The translations under genes were made by a program, and so were the position numbers. From Sphaerimonospora sp050942215 (GTDB lineage Bacteria > Actinomycetota > Actinomycetes > Streptosporangiales > Streptosporangiaceae): a stretch of 64,000 nt of DNA. Below, piece by piece: positions 8,710 to 17,113 of this stretch. Location of the stretch: assembly GCF_050942215.1 (NCBI RefSeq), contig NZ_CP192056.1:5022001-5086000 (forward strand), read 5' to 3'. Under the pieces are notes generated by a model. That model had not been told where the DNA came from. It worked only from the letters and a program-made list of their open reading frames with translations, and made no database searches. The stretch's first letter is position 1; every line of letters begins with the position of its first letter.

Positions 8710-10218
8710 TCAGGGGTGGACGCCGAGCTTCTCCAGGATGAGCTCGCGTGCCCGGCCGGCGTCGGCCTTGCCCCGGCTCGCCTTCATCACCCCGCCGACC
8801 AGTGCGCCCACCGCGGCGATCTTCCCGCCGCGCACCTTGTCGGCGACGTCGGCGTTGTCGGCCAGCACCCGGTCGATGATCGCCGACAGCTCGCCCTCGT
8901 CGCTGACGATGCGCAGGCCGCGCTTCTCGACGACCTCGTCCGGAGTGCCCTCTCCGGCCAGCACGCCCTCCAGCACCTGGCGTGCCAGCTTGTCGTTCAG
9001 CGCCCCGGAGGCGACCAGTTCGGTCACCTTGGCGACGTCGCCGGGCGTGATCGGCAGATCGGCCAGAGCCGTACCCGCCTCGTTGGCCCGCCGGGCCAGC
9101 TCGCCCATCCACCACTTGCGTGCGTCCCCGGCCGGGGCGCCCGCCGCGACGGTGGCCTCGACCAGATCGATCGCGTCGGCGTTGTGCATGGCGGCCATGT
9201 CCAGGTCGGACACGCCCCAATCCTGCTGGAGGCGCTTACGCCGTACCGACGGCAACTCGGGCAGCGCGGCCTTCAGCGTGGCGACCCACTCCGGGTCGGG
9301 CGCGATCGGCAGCAGATCGGGTTCTGGGAAGTACCGGTAGTCCTGCGCCTCCTCCTTCGAGCGGCCCGAGGTGGTCTGGCCGGTGTCCTCGTGGAAGTGG
9401 CGGGTCTCCTGGACGATCCGGCCGCCCTCGGCGAGTACGCCGGCCTGGCGCTCGATCTCACCCCGGACCGCGCGCTCGACGCTGCGCAGCGAGTTGACGT
9501 TCTTGGTCTCGGTGCGGGTGCCCCACTCGGTCGAACCACGCGGCATCAGCGAGACGTTCACGTCGCAGCGCAGCGAGCCCTGCTCCATCCGGACGTCGGA
9601 GACGCCGAGCGAGCGCATGACCTCGCGCAGCTCGGTGACGTACGCCTTGGCGACCTCGGGGGCGAGCCGGTCGGTGCCCGTGATCGGCTTGGTGACGATC
9701 TCCACGAGCGGGATGCCGGCCCGGTTGTAGTCCACGATCGAGTAGTCCGCGCCGTGGATCCGGCCGGTGGCGCCGCCCACGTGGGTCGACTTGCCGGTGT
9801 CCTCCTCCAGGTGGACGCGCTCGATCTCCACCCGGATGATCTTTCCGTCCACCTCGACGTCCAGGTAGCCGTCGACGCACAGCGGCTCGTCGTACTGGCT
9901 GATCTGGTAGTTCTTCGGCATGTCCGGATAGAAGTAGTTCTTCCGGGCGAACCGGCACCAGGTCGCGATCGAGCAGTTGAGCGCGAGGCCGATGCGGATC
10001 GTCGACTCGATCGCCTTCTCGTTGGCCACGGGCAGCGACCCGGGCAGTGCGAGGCATACCGGGCAGACCTGCGTGTTCGGCGGCGCCCCGAACGTCGTGG
10101 AGCAGCCGCAGAACATCTTCGACCCGGTGCCCAGTTCGACGTGCGTCTCCAGCCCCAGCACCGGCTCGAAGCGCTCCAGCGCCTCGTCGTACGGCATGAG
10201 CGTCGCGGTATCAGCCAT
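8710..10218 (-). CDS. gatB: Asp/Glu-tRNA amidotransferase subunit B
   Basis: A 502-aa subunit of GatCAB, which converts Glu-tRNA(Gln) and Asp-tRNA(Asn) to the cognate amidated forms. It begins with GLETHVELGTGSKMFCGC, then the second Cys pair in PNTQVCPVCLALPGSLPVAN (zinc site), the kinase-like core (YFYPDMPKNYQISQYD, DYNRAGIPLVEI, EQGSLRCDVNVSL), and a C-terminal YqeY-like helical tail (about 350-500) that recognises tRNA. The start overlaps the small upstream ORF's stop by 8 bp. The gatC-gatA-gatB order on one strand is normal, except for the small ORF between A and B. Confidence 0.97.
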   Translation of the reverse strand: MADTATLMPYDEALERFEPVLGLETHVELGTGSKMFCGCSTTFGAPPNTQVCPVCLALPGSLPVANEKAIESTIRIGLALNCSIATWCRFARKNYFYPDMPKNYQISQYDEPLCVDGYLDVEVDGKIIRVEIERVHLEEDTGKSTHVGGATGRIHGADYSIVDYNRAGIPLVEIVTKPITGTDRLAPEVAKAYVTELREVMRSLGVSDVRMEQGSLRCDVNVSLMPRGSTEWGTRTETKNVNSLRSVERAVRGEIERQAGVLAEGGRIVQETRHFHEDTGQTTSGRSKEEAQDYRYFPEPDLLPIAPDPEWVATLKAALPELPSVRRKRLQQDWGVSDLDMAAMHNADAIDLVEATVAAGAPAGDARKWWMGELARRANEAGTALADLPITPGDVAKVTELVASGALNDKLARQVLEGVLAGEGTPDEVVEKRGLRIVSDEGELSAIIDRVLADNADVADKVRGGKIAAVGALVGGVMKASRGKADAGRARELILEKLGVHP

Positions 10219-10528
10219 GCTGGTAACCCAGTCCTTCCAAAGCTTCGATCATGTCATTCCACCATCCCATCAGGGTCTCCGGGGCGAAGCGGGTCGCGTG
10301 ACGCGCGTGCCGTCGCCGCGCTCGCGGAACAGGCCACGCGCGTCGCCGCGTACCTCGGCCACCGCGTCGTCCAGGCCGTGGGTGGCCGCCGTCGCCCCCG
10401 AAGTTCACGGCGTCCAGCAGGTTCGACTCACCGCCGGCGCCGCTGCCGACGAGGACGGGAAACGGCGGCATGCCCGGCGCGAAATCCTGAAACGACCCGA
10501 AGCCGTCGGTTTCGATGCGGGTGTTCAC
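10211..10528 (-). CDS. Small hypothetical protein between gatA and gatB, frame uncertain
   Basis: A 105-codon ORF opening at GTG 10528 behind AGGAGG (8-nt spacing), ending in an 8-bp overlap with gatB, as expected of a coupled gene. Residues 1-50 (VNTRIETDGFGSFQDFAPG...) and the last 28 (RFAPETLMGWWNDMIEALEG...) look protein-like with GC-rich third positions. The middle (about 51-77) is a run of Arg/Pro/Gly typical of an out-of-frame reading, while the next frame there gives HGLDDAVAEVRGDARGLFRE. Two compensating indels, real decay or a sequencing error are all possible. No family is recognised. Confidence 0.4.
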   Translation of the reverse strand: MNTRIETDGFGSFQDFAPGMPPFPVLVGSGAGGESNLLDAVNFGGDGGHPRPGRRGGRGTRRRAWPVPRARRRHARHATRFAPETLMGWWNDMIEALEGLGYQHG

Positions 10529-10555
10529 GCCGCCGTTCCTCCTTCCGGCGAATCC

Positions 10556-10639
10556 GGCCATACCTCCGGCCAAACTTCCGGCCAAACTTCCGGCCAAACT
10601 TCTGGCCATACCTCCGGCCAAACTTCTGGCGAAACTTCC
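10556..10639. repeat. 12-bp tandem repeat, seven units
   Basis: Seven consecutive variants of GGCCAAACTTCC (also GGCCATACCTCC and GGCGAAACTTCC) on the plus strand. They lie just downstream of the gatA stop and before the ribosome site of the small ORF. The 12-bp period keeps frame, but no credible gene covers it. Confidence 0.85.
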
Positions 10640-10648
10640 GGCAGACCG

Positions 10649-12139
10649 CTAGAGCGCGGGGGCCTTGGCCAGCAGCGGGCCGCCCCACCTGCTCTCGTAC
10701 GCCTTCTCCACGGCGGCGCCGACGCGGTAGCAGCGGTCGTCGCCCAGCACCGGGGCCATGACCTGCAGTCCGACCGGCAGTCCGTCCTCGTCGGCGAGGC
10801 CGCACGGCACGGAGATCGCGGCGTTGCCGGCCAGGTTGCTCGGGATCGTGCACAGATCGGCGAGGTACATCGCCATCGGGTCGTCGGCCCGCTCGCCGAT
10901 CGGGAACGCCGTCGTCGGCGTCGTCGGCGACACCAGCACGTCGACCTGGTGGAAGGCCGCCTCGAAGTCCCGCATGATCAGCGTACGGACCTTCTGGGCC
11001 TGGCCGTAGTAGGCGTCGTAGTAGCCCGACGACAGTGCGTAGGTGCCGAGCATGATGCGCCGCTTGACCTCGGGGCCGAACCCGGCCGCCCGGGTCAGCG
11101 CCATGACCTCCTCGGCGCTGCGGGTGCCGTCGTCGCCGACGCGCAGGCCGTACCGCATGGCGTCGAAGCGGGCCAGGTTGGACGAGCACTCGGACGGCGC
11201 GATCAGGTAGTACGCCGGCAGCGCGTACGTGAACGAGGGGCAGGAGACCTCGACGACCTTGGCGCCGAGGGACTCCAGCAGCTCGACCGCCTCGTGGAAG
11301 CGGGCCAGGACGCCGGGCTGGTAGCCCTCTCCGCCGAACTCCTTGACGACGCCGACGCGCAGCCCCGCCACGTCCGCCTGCCTGGCGGCCTCGGCGACCG
11401 GCGGAACCGGCGCGTCGATCGACGTCGAGTCGAGCGGGTCGTGACCGGAGAACGCCTCCTGCAGCAGTGCGGCGTCGAGCACGTTGCGCGCGAACGGGCC
11501 GGGCGTGTCCAGCGACGACGCGAAGGCGATCAGGCCGTACCGCGAAGAACCGCCGTAGGTCGGCTTCATGCCGACGATGCCCGTCACAGAGGCCGGCTGG
11601 CGGATCGAGCCGCCCGTGTCCGTACCGGTCGACAGCGGCGCCTCGTACGCCGAGACGGCCGCGGAGGACCCGCCGGACGAGCCGCCAGGAACGCGGGATC
11701 GGTCCCACGGGTTGTGGGTCACCCCGTATGCGGAGTTCTCCGTGGAGGAGCCCATGGCGAACTCGTCCAGGTTGGTCTTGCCCAGGATGACCAGCCCGGC
11801 CTCGCGCAGGCGGCGGGTCACGGTCGCGTCGTACGGCGGCCGCCACCCTTCGAGGATCTTCGACCCGGCCGTGGTCGGCATGTCGGCGGTGGCGAAGACG
11901 TCCTTGTGCGCGACCGGCACGCCCGCCAGCGGACCCAGCCGCTCGCCCCGGGCGAGCCGCTCGTCGACGGCACGGGCCTGGGCGAGCACAGACTCGGCTT
12001 CGACGTGCAGGAAGGCGTTGATCTCGCCGTCGACCTCGGCGATGCGGTCGAGGTGGGCCTGGGCGATCTCGACGGCGGACGCCTCCTTGGCGGCGACCAG
12101 CCTGCCGAGCTCGGCCGCGGTCTGGTGGATGAGGCTCAT
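10649..12139 (-). CDS. gatA: Asp/Glu-tRNA amidotransferase subunit A
   Basis: A 496-aa amidase-signature subunit that releases ammonia from glutamine for GatB. The Ser-cisSer-Lys triad is visible: Lys in GVPVAHKDVF, the first Ser in STGTDTGGSIRQPASVTG, and the Gly/Ser stretch RVPGGSSGGSSAAV before it. Length is standard. ATG at 12139 overlaps the gatC stop by four bases (ATGA), so the two are translationally coupled. Confidence 0.97.
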   Translation of the reverse strand: MSLIHQTAAELGRLVAAKEASAVEIAQAHLDRIAEVDGEINAFLHVEAESVLAQARAVDERLARGERLGPLAGVPVAHKDVFATADMPTTAGSKILEGWRPPYDATVTRRLREAGLVILGKTNLDEFAMGSSTENSAYGVTHNPWDRSRVPGGSSGGSSAAVSAYEAPLSTGTDTGGSIRQPASVTGIVGMKPTYGGSSRYGLIAFASSLDTPGPFARNVLDAALLQEAFSGHDPLDSTSIDAPVPPVAEAARQADVAGLRVGVVKEFGGEGYQPGVLARFHEAVELLESLGAKVVEVSCPSFTYALPAYYLIAPSECSSNLARFDAMRYGLRVGDDGTRSAEEVMALTRAAGFGPEVKRRIMLGTYALSSGYYDAYYGQAQKVRTLIMRDFEAAFHQVDVLVSPTTPTTAFPIGERADDPMAMYLADLCTIPSNLAGNAAISVPCGLADEDGLPVGLQVMAPVLGDDRCYRVGAAVEKAYESRWGGPLLAKAPAL

Positions 12140-12435
12140 GCTTCCTCCCCCAGGATCCGCGGCACGCGGAACCGGTTCTCCTCGACGGCGGGCGCGCCGG
12201 ACAGCGCCCCCTCGTGCGAGAGGCCGGGCCGCACCTCGTCGGGACGGAACACGTTGGTCAGCGGCAGCGCGTGCGAGGACGGCGGAATGTCCTCGGCCGC
12301 CACCTCGGAAACGCGGGCGACCGCGCCGACGATCTGATCAAGCTGGGTTGCGAAGTGGTCGAGCTCGTCGTCGGCCAGCGCCAGCCGGGACAGCCGGGCG
12401 AGGTGAGCGACCTCATCGCGGGTTATGGCGGACAT
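12136..12435 (-). CDS. gatC: Asp/Glu-tRNA amidotransferase subunit C
   Basis: A 99-aa small subunit that stabilises GatA and helps it dock on GatB. It matches the family throughout: ITRDEVAHLARLSRLALADDEL at the start, a LDQIVGAVARVSEV helix, and the conserved tail LRPDEV-like FRPDEVRPGL and VEENRFRVPRIL. First gene of the gatCA(orf)B operon. Confidence 0.96.
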   Translation of the reverse strand: MSAITRDEVAHLARLSRLALADDELDHFATQLDQIVGAVARVSEVAAEDIPPSSHALPLTNVFRPDEVRPGLSHEGALSGAPAVEENRFRVPRILGEEA

Positions 12436-12542
12436 GAGTCGTCGAACCCGTTTCGTGGATGGAGTGTGGATGGAGTTTGGACCTTGGACTTTCCCATCCT
12501 AGGGCTCGCCTGGGCCGACGCGTCCGCATCGGCGTACCGCGG

Positions 12543-14699
12543 TCAGTGGCGGGGGGCGAGCCGGGCGGCGTCCTTGGGACGCTCGGTGAACGCCTCGCTC
12601 AGGCGGCTGCGCAGCCAGACCGTCGCCTCCTCCGGGGGCAGCGGCTTGGCCAGCCACCAGCCCTGTCCCGCATGGCAGCCCATCTTGTGCAGCCGCGCGG
12701 CCACCTCGGCGGACTCGACGCCCTCGGCGACCGAGCGAAGTCCCAGGGAACGGACCAGATCGATGATCGACTGGACGATGCGCTCGTCGTCGGCCGACTC
12801 CTCGACCCTCCGGATGAACGACGCGTCGATCTTCACCTCGGCGACCGGCAGCCGCTGGAGGCGCACCAGTGAGGAGTAGCCGGTGCCGAAGTCGTCGAGG
12901 GCCAGCTGGATGCCGAGACCGGCCAGCGTGCGTACCGTCTCCGCCGTGTAGGCCTGATCGGTCGTCAGGATGCGCTCGGTCACCTCGAGCTGGATCGCCG
13001 CCGCCGGCAGGCCGTACGCACCGAGCCCGGCTTCGAGCTGCTCGGGAAGGCTGGAGTCGAGCAGGTCGCGCGCCGACACATTGACCGAGATCGGCACCTC
13101 GACCCCCTCGCGCCACCAGCGGTCCGCCTGCTCCAGCGCCTGCTCGATGACGTTCCGCGTGATCTCGCGCATGAGGTACGACTGCTCGGCCAGTGGGATG
13201 AATTCGGCCGGGGCGACCGGGCCGCGCACCGGATGCCACCAGCGCAGCAGCGCCTCCACGCTCTCCACCCGGCCGTCGTCGAGGCTCACCTTGGGCTGGT
13301 AGTGCAGGCCCAGTTCCCCGCTGTCGACGGCCTGCCGCAGGTCGCCCAGCAGACTCAGCCGCTCGGGCGAGTTGCGGTCCTTGTCCGGCACATAGAACTC
13401 GACGCCCGTACGGGCCTCCTTGGCCAGGTACATCGCCACATCGGAACGTTGCAGCAGCAGCTCGAAGTCGGGCGCGTGATCGGGGTAGAGGGCGATGCCG
13501 ATCGAGGCGTCGATGTCGAAGGTCATCCCCTCCAGGCGCACCGGCTCGGTCAGCGCCACCCGCAGCCGCGAGGCGACCTCCCTGGCCGCGTGGGCGTCCC
13601 TGATCGACGGCAGCAGCACGGCGAACTCGTCTCCGCCGAGCCGGGCCACCATGTCGCCCGGCCGCACGCTGTGGATGAGCCGGTGTGCCACGATCTGCAG
13701 CAGGCGGTCACCCACCGGATGACCGAGTGTGTCGTTGACCTCCTTGAACCTGTCCAGGTCGAGCAGCAGCAGGCCGATCCGCTCGTCCGGACGGGCCTCG
13801 GCCAGCGCCTCCTCCGTGCGCAAGATCAGCATCTTCCGGTTGGGCAGGCCGGTGAGGCCGTCATGGGTGGCCTGGTGGTCGCGGCGCAGCAGGAGCATGG
13901 CGGTGAAATAGACGGCGATCAGCGGTGCGATGAACAGGGGGATCAGGGCCGGCGAGTGCGCCATGACGACGGCCACGAGCGGCGCGAGGCCGAGCAGCGC
14001 GCCGTACCCGAGGGACTGCGGGCCGATCGAGGCACGGATCACCCGGCCGACCGGCCTGCGCTCGTGCAGCGCGACGGCGCCGCAGACGAGCCAGCCGCGG
14101 ACCACGAAGTACGCCAGACCCGCCAGGACGATCGCCGGGATGCCCGAGCCGTCGGGAACCCATGCGGAACCGGGACTCGGACGGACGCCGAACGCGCCCA
14201 GCACCACGGCGGCCGCCGTGCACGCGAGCATCACCGTGGCGAGGTTGAACAGGATCCGATGCCAGGCCCTGTGGTAGGCCAGCCCGGTGACGATCACCGC
14301 CACGGCCTGCATCAGCGCGGCCGTCGGCAGGCCGTAGTGCATGAGCGCGGCGAAGGCGAACATCGTCGAGGTGGGAGTGCCGCCGACCAGGGAGGCGGAG
14401 GAGTTGACCATGACCGGCCGCAGTTCGCCCAGCACGACGAGCACCAGGACGAGCCACAGCAGCGGCGTTCTCGCGGCCTCGGCCAGGCCACCGAGGCCGG
14501 GCCTCACCAGCGCGATCACCAGCGCCAGGACGCCCGCCGCGCTGACCACGGTCAGGTACGCCCACAGGGGCGAACCCGGGCGGGGACCCGCGTCCCGTGT
14601 GTCCAGCGGACTCGGATTCGGACTCGTGACCCCGGCGGACGCGGGCCGGAGATTACGCGGGAAAGCGGCAAGTGGCAGGAGACCACGAGAATGTGTCAT
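12543..14699 (-). CDS. Membrane GGDEF-EAL cyclic-di-GMP enzyme
   Basis: A 718-aa protein with an N-terminal block of about eight hydrophobic helices (about 30-290), a GGDEF domain (RLGGDEFAVLLP intact) and an EAL domain (SVEALLRWW, LDDFGTGYSSL, VAEGVES intact). Unlike the protein at 1020-3851 it has no PAS domain between membrane block and GGDEF. The longer ORF opens at 14810, but ATG at 14699 (MTHSRGLLPL) is preferred because residues before it are not conserved-looking and a G-rich stretch lies upstream. Both catalytic signatures are kept, so the net effect on cyclic-di-GMP cannot be predicted. Confidence 0.88.
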   Translation of the reverse strand: MTHSRGLLPLAAFPRNLRPASAGVTSPNPSPLDTRDAGPRPGSPLWAYLTVVSAAGVLALVIALVRPGLGGLAEAARTPLLWLVLVLVVLGELRPVMVNSSASLVGGTPTSTMFAFAALMHYGLPTAALMQAVAVIVTGLAYHRAWHRILFNLATVMLACTAAAVVLGAFGVRPSPGSAWVPDGSGIPAIVLAGLAYFVVRGWLVCGAVALHERRPVGRVIRASIGPQSLGYGALLGLAPLVAVVMAHSPALIPLFIAPLIAVYFTAMLLLRRDHQATHDGLTGLPNRKMLILRTEEALAEARPDERIGLLLLDLDRFKEVNDTLGHPVGDRLLQIVAHRLIHSVRPGDMVARLGGDEFAVLLPSIRDAHAAREVASRLRVALTEPVRLEGMTFDIDASIGIALYPDHAPDFELLLQRSDVAMYLAKEARTGVEFYVPDKDRNSPERLSLLGDLRQAVDSGELGLHYQPKVSLDDGRVESVEALLRWWHPVRGPVAPAEFIPLAEQSYLMREITRNVIEQALEQADRWWREGVEVPISVNVSARDLLDSSLPEQLEAGLGAYGLPAAAIQLEVTERILTTDQAYTAETVRTLAGLGIQLALDDFGTGYSSLVRLQRLPVAEVKIDASFIRRVEESADDERIVQSIIDLVRSLGLRSVAEGVESAEVAARLHKMGCHAGQGWWLAKPLPPEEATVWLRSRLSEAFTERPKDAARLAPRH

Positions 14700-14999
14700 G
14701 AGTAAGAAACCCCCCAAGAGGTCACTATGGGAGGGTACGACCTCCGGGCCACATCGCGAAACCGGTTGCGTACCGTCCGTTACCGGAGATTTCGCCCGAT
14801 GTGCCGCCATAGGCCCCTCGGCCTCTCAACCACGGTGAAACTTTCAGGTCCGAAGGGAGACGATAAGCCTGTTCATCTGCGCTTAATAAGTTGGACCTCT
14901 GGCCTTATAGGAGAGGGCCCTTCGTTCGACGCATCCTTGGTACCTACCATCCGAGAAGTCTAGTGGGAGCGCTCCCACATTACTCGGACGGAGTACTTC
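14700..14999. other. 300-bp intergenic region with divergent promoters
   Basis: Lies between the divergent starts of the GGDEF-EAL gene and the GH6 cellulase. Apart from the CebR-type operator at 14964-14977 no gene, hairpin or repeat is seen. Confidence 0.6.
14964..14977. promoter_or_regulatory. CebR/CelR-type operator TGGGAGCGCTCCCA
   Basis: A perfect 14-bp palindrome identical to the established LacI-family CebR/CelR operator of actinomycete cellulase genes, where cello-oligosaccharides relieve repression. It lies 22 bp upstream of the GH6 cellulase start codon. The repressor gene is not in this window. Confidence 0.92.
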
Positions 15000-16391
15000 A
15001 TGTCTCGCAGAAGGCCCTTGATCTCGGCGGTCATCACCGCGGCCGCCACGGCCGGGGTGGGGGCGGCCGTCTTCGCCGCGCCGGCGGCACACGCCGCAGA
15101 CTCTGCTTTCTACGTGGATCCGACGACCAACGCGGCCAAATGGGTGGCCGCCAACCCGGGTGACAGCCGTGCTTCCGTGATCAGGGACCGGATCGCCGCC
15201 GTCCCGCAGGGCAGGTGGTTCGCCAGCTACAACCCCTCGACGGTGCGAAGCCAGGTCGACGCCTACGTCGGAGCCGCGGCTGCGGCCGGCAAGATCCCGA
15301 TCATGGTCGTCTACGAGATGCCGAACCGCGACTGTGGTGGTGCCAGCGCCGGCGGCGCCCCCGACCACAACGCGTACCGCGCCTGGATCGACCAGGTCGC
15401 CGCCGGCCTCGGCGGGCGCCCTGCCACCATCATCCTGGAGCCCGACGCCCTCTCGATCATGCCCAACTGCATGAACTCCTCCGAGCAGGCTCAGGTCCAG
15501 GCCTCCATGGCGTACGCCGGGAAGAAGTTCAAGGCCACCTCGTCGCAGGTCAAGGTGTACTTCGACGCCGGCCACGACGCCTGGGTCAGCGCCTCGGACA
15601 TGGCGAACCGGCTGAGGGGCGCCGACATCGGCAACAGCGCGGACGGCATCGCACTCAACACCTCCAACTACCGCTACACCTCCGGCCTGGTGTCGTACGC
15701 CAAGAACGTCATCTCGGCCACCGGCATGTCGCACCTGCGCGCGGTCATCGACACCAGCCGCAACGGCAACGGCCCCGCCGGCAGCGAGTGGTGCGACCCG
15801 GCGGGCCGGGCCACCGGCGCCTGGAGCACGACGAACACCGGCGACTCGATGATCGACGCCTTCCTGTGGGTCAAGCCGCCGGGTGAGGCGGACGGCTGCA
15901 TCGCGGCCGCCGGCCAGTTCGTGCCGCAGCGGGCCTACGACATGGCCATGGCCGCCCCGTACACCCCCACTCCGACACCGACGCCGACGCCCACCCCGAC
16001 CCCGACCCCCACTCCGACGCCCACACCGACCCCCACACCGACCCCGACGCCCACACCGACCCCCACTCCGACGCCGACACCGGGCGGCAACGGCTGCACC
16101 GCCACTTACGCGGTGGTCAACCAGTGGCAGGGCGGCTTCCAGGGCGAGGTCACGGTCAAGGCCGGCGGCAGCGCGATCAGGGGCTGGACGGTCAAGTGGT
16201 CGTTCCCGAACGGGCAGTCCATCAGCCAGCTGTGGAACGGCACCGTCAGCTCCAGCGGCTCCAACGTCACCGTCACCAGCCTGGACTGGAACGGCAACCT
16301 CGGCGCCGGCGCGTCCACCACGTTCGGCTTCCTCGGCAACTGGTCCAGCGGCAACGGCACCCCGTCCTCCGTCACCTGCTCGGCCTCCTGA
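15000..16391 (+). CDS. Secreted GH6 cellulase with C-terminal CBM2
   Basis: A 463-aa exported enzyme expected to hydrolyse beta-1,4-glucan by inversion. It has a signal peptide (Arg-rich start, hydrophobic core, APAAHA end, about 1-32), a GH6 catalytic domain (about 33-320) with PIMVVYEMPNRDCGG, IILEPDALSIMPNC and KVYFDAGHDAWV, a Pro-Thr linker (about 322-360) and a CBM2 cellulose-binding module with family spacing of Trp residues and terminal Cys (361-463). The ATG at 15000 follows GGACGGAG. The catalytic domain size fits endoglucanase or cellobiohydrolase forms of GH6; the loops that would decide were not resolved. Confidence 0.93.
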   Translation: MSRRRPLISAVITAAATAGVGAAVFAAPAAHAADSAFYVDPTTNAAKWVAANPGDSRASVIRDRIAAVPQGRWFASYNPSTVRSQVDAYVGAAAAAGKIPIMVVYEMPNRDCGGASAGGAPDHNAYRAWIDQVAAGLGGRPATIILEPDALSIMPNCMNSSEQAQVQASMAYAGKKFKATSSQVKVYFDAGHDAWVSASDMANRLRGADIGNSADGIALNTSNYRYTSGLVSYAKNVISATGMSHLRAVIDTSRNGNGPAGSEWCDPAGRATGAWSTTNTGDSMIDAFLWVKPPGEADGCIAAAGQFVPQRAYDMAMAAPYTPTPTPTPTPTPTPTPTPTPTPTPTPTPTPTPTPTPTPTPGGNGCTATYAVVNQWQGGFQGEVTVKAGGSAIRGWTVKWSFPNGQSISQLWNGTVSSSGSNVTVTSLDWNGNLGAGASTTFGFLGNWSSGNGTPSSVTCSAS

Positions 16392-16410
16392 TCATCTTCT
16401 GATCGGAACG

Positions 16411-16486
16411 CCGAGGATCCAGGGCGTGCCGTACGGCTCACAGTCGTACGGCACGCCCTTCGTTTTCCGGCTTCCTGGTCAGCCGA
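16411..16486. repeat. Left copy of ~75-bp direct repeat flanking the nuclease-toxin module
   Basis: Aligns with 22490-22559. Both copies hold the same terminator stem (GGCGTGCCGTACGGCTCAC in each) followed by the identical stretch TTCCGGCTTCCTGGTCAGCC and GA. In the right copy the last bases are the pobA stop region. The 6.0 kb between the copies is the nuclease-toxin module. Confidence 0.75.
16422..16458. terminator. Bidirectional terminator after GH6 gene
   Basis: A 14-bp perfect stem GGGCGTGCCGTACG/CGTACGGCACGCCC with a 9-nt loop, then CTTCGTTTT on the plus strand. It lies between the GH6 stop and the convergent small gene at 16503. Confidence 0.88.
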
Positions 16487-16502
16487 TTTTGAAGGATCGA
16501 AG

Positions 16503-16982
16503 CTACAACTTACGCCACAGCTGAAGGCGGTAGAGCTGGATCTTGTAGATGTCGTCGGGGAAGTCCGGCTCCTCGGTGTTGCTCATGACCTTTGTCAGCA
16601 CCCGTGCCGACCATGACAGGCCTTTCTCCCCGACATCGAACGCCGGAAACTCCTTCGGTTCGAAGGATGCCCATTCTGCGATGGCGATCGTCCCGGATGC
16701 GATCCCTAGCTCCCCGGTCCACAGTTCGTCCCAGGTTTCAAGCGGGTCCGGCCAGGTATCCCACAGCTCATAACGGACGAAGTGCTCGAAACCACTCCCG
16801 ATCCGGCTGGTCAGGATGAGGCCACTGGGGCCCGCCTGTATGTCCGGACCAACTACGGGGGCGGGGTCGCCTGGGCCGGGATTGCCGGTGATCTGGCCGT
16901 CCGTTATCTCGGCGATAACGAACATGTCACCCCACACGTCGACTTTGATCTTGTCTACCATGCTATTGATCAAGTTCACCAT
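16503..16982 (-). CDS. Small acidic hypothetical protein, candidate immunity protein
   Basis: A 159-aa cytoplasmic protein with no signal peptide or membrane helix, clearly acidic (many Asp/Glu, few Lys/Arg) and rich in Trp. AAGGAG lies 10 nt upstream of its ATG. It is the next gene, 131 bp downstream on the same strand, after the large secreted protein with a NucA/NucB nuclease C-terminus. The acidic nature and position are what an immunity protein to that nuclease would show, but no immunity family was recognised and a NucB-type domain may act only outside the cell. Confidence 0.6.
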   Translation of the reverse strand: MVNLINSMVDKIKVDVWGDMFVIAEITDGQITGNPGPGDPAPVVGPDIQAGPSGLILTSRIGSGFEHFVRYELWDTWPDPLETWDELWTGELGIASGTIAIAEWASFEPKEFPAFDVGEKGLSWSARVLTKVMSNTEEPDFPDDIYKIQLYRLQLWRKL

Positions 16983-17113
16983 AGCCGCTTCACTCCTTGG
17001 GCAGCACCAGTTGAGGTCTGCGCGCTCATCGGACGAACGGGCGCACAGTTGGCCTGAACAGGTATCCGACCCACACCGATCGGACGATGCGGGCCGGACA
17101 TAATGGCCACTTG

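Noticed and set aside
8560..10761. 733-codon plus-strand ORF over gatB
   Set aside because: Antisense to a clear gatB gene and running through the palindromic element and 12-bp repeats; composition is that of a shadow.
9977..12337. 786-codon plus-strand ORF over gatA
   Set aside because: Antisense to the amidase-signature gene; no motif of its own.
13233..14705. 490-codon plus-strand ORF over the second GGDEF-EAL gene
   Set aside because: Gln/His/Arg-rich antisense reading of a membrane protein gene.
15964..16083. Pro-Thr codon repeats in the GH6 gene (and 37280-37396 in the GH43 gene) considered as tandem-repeat loci
   Set aside because: They encode ordinary linkers between catalytic and binding domains and stay in frame.
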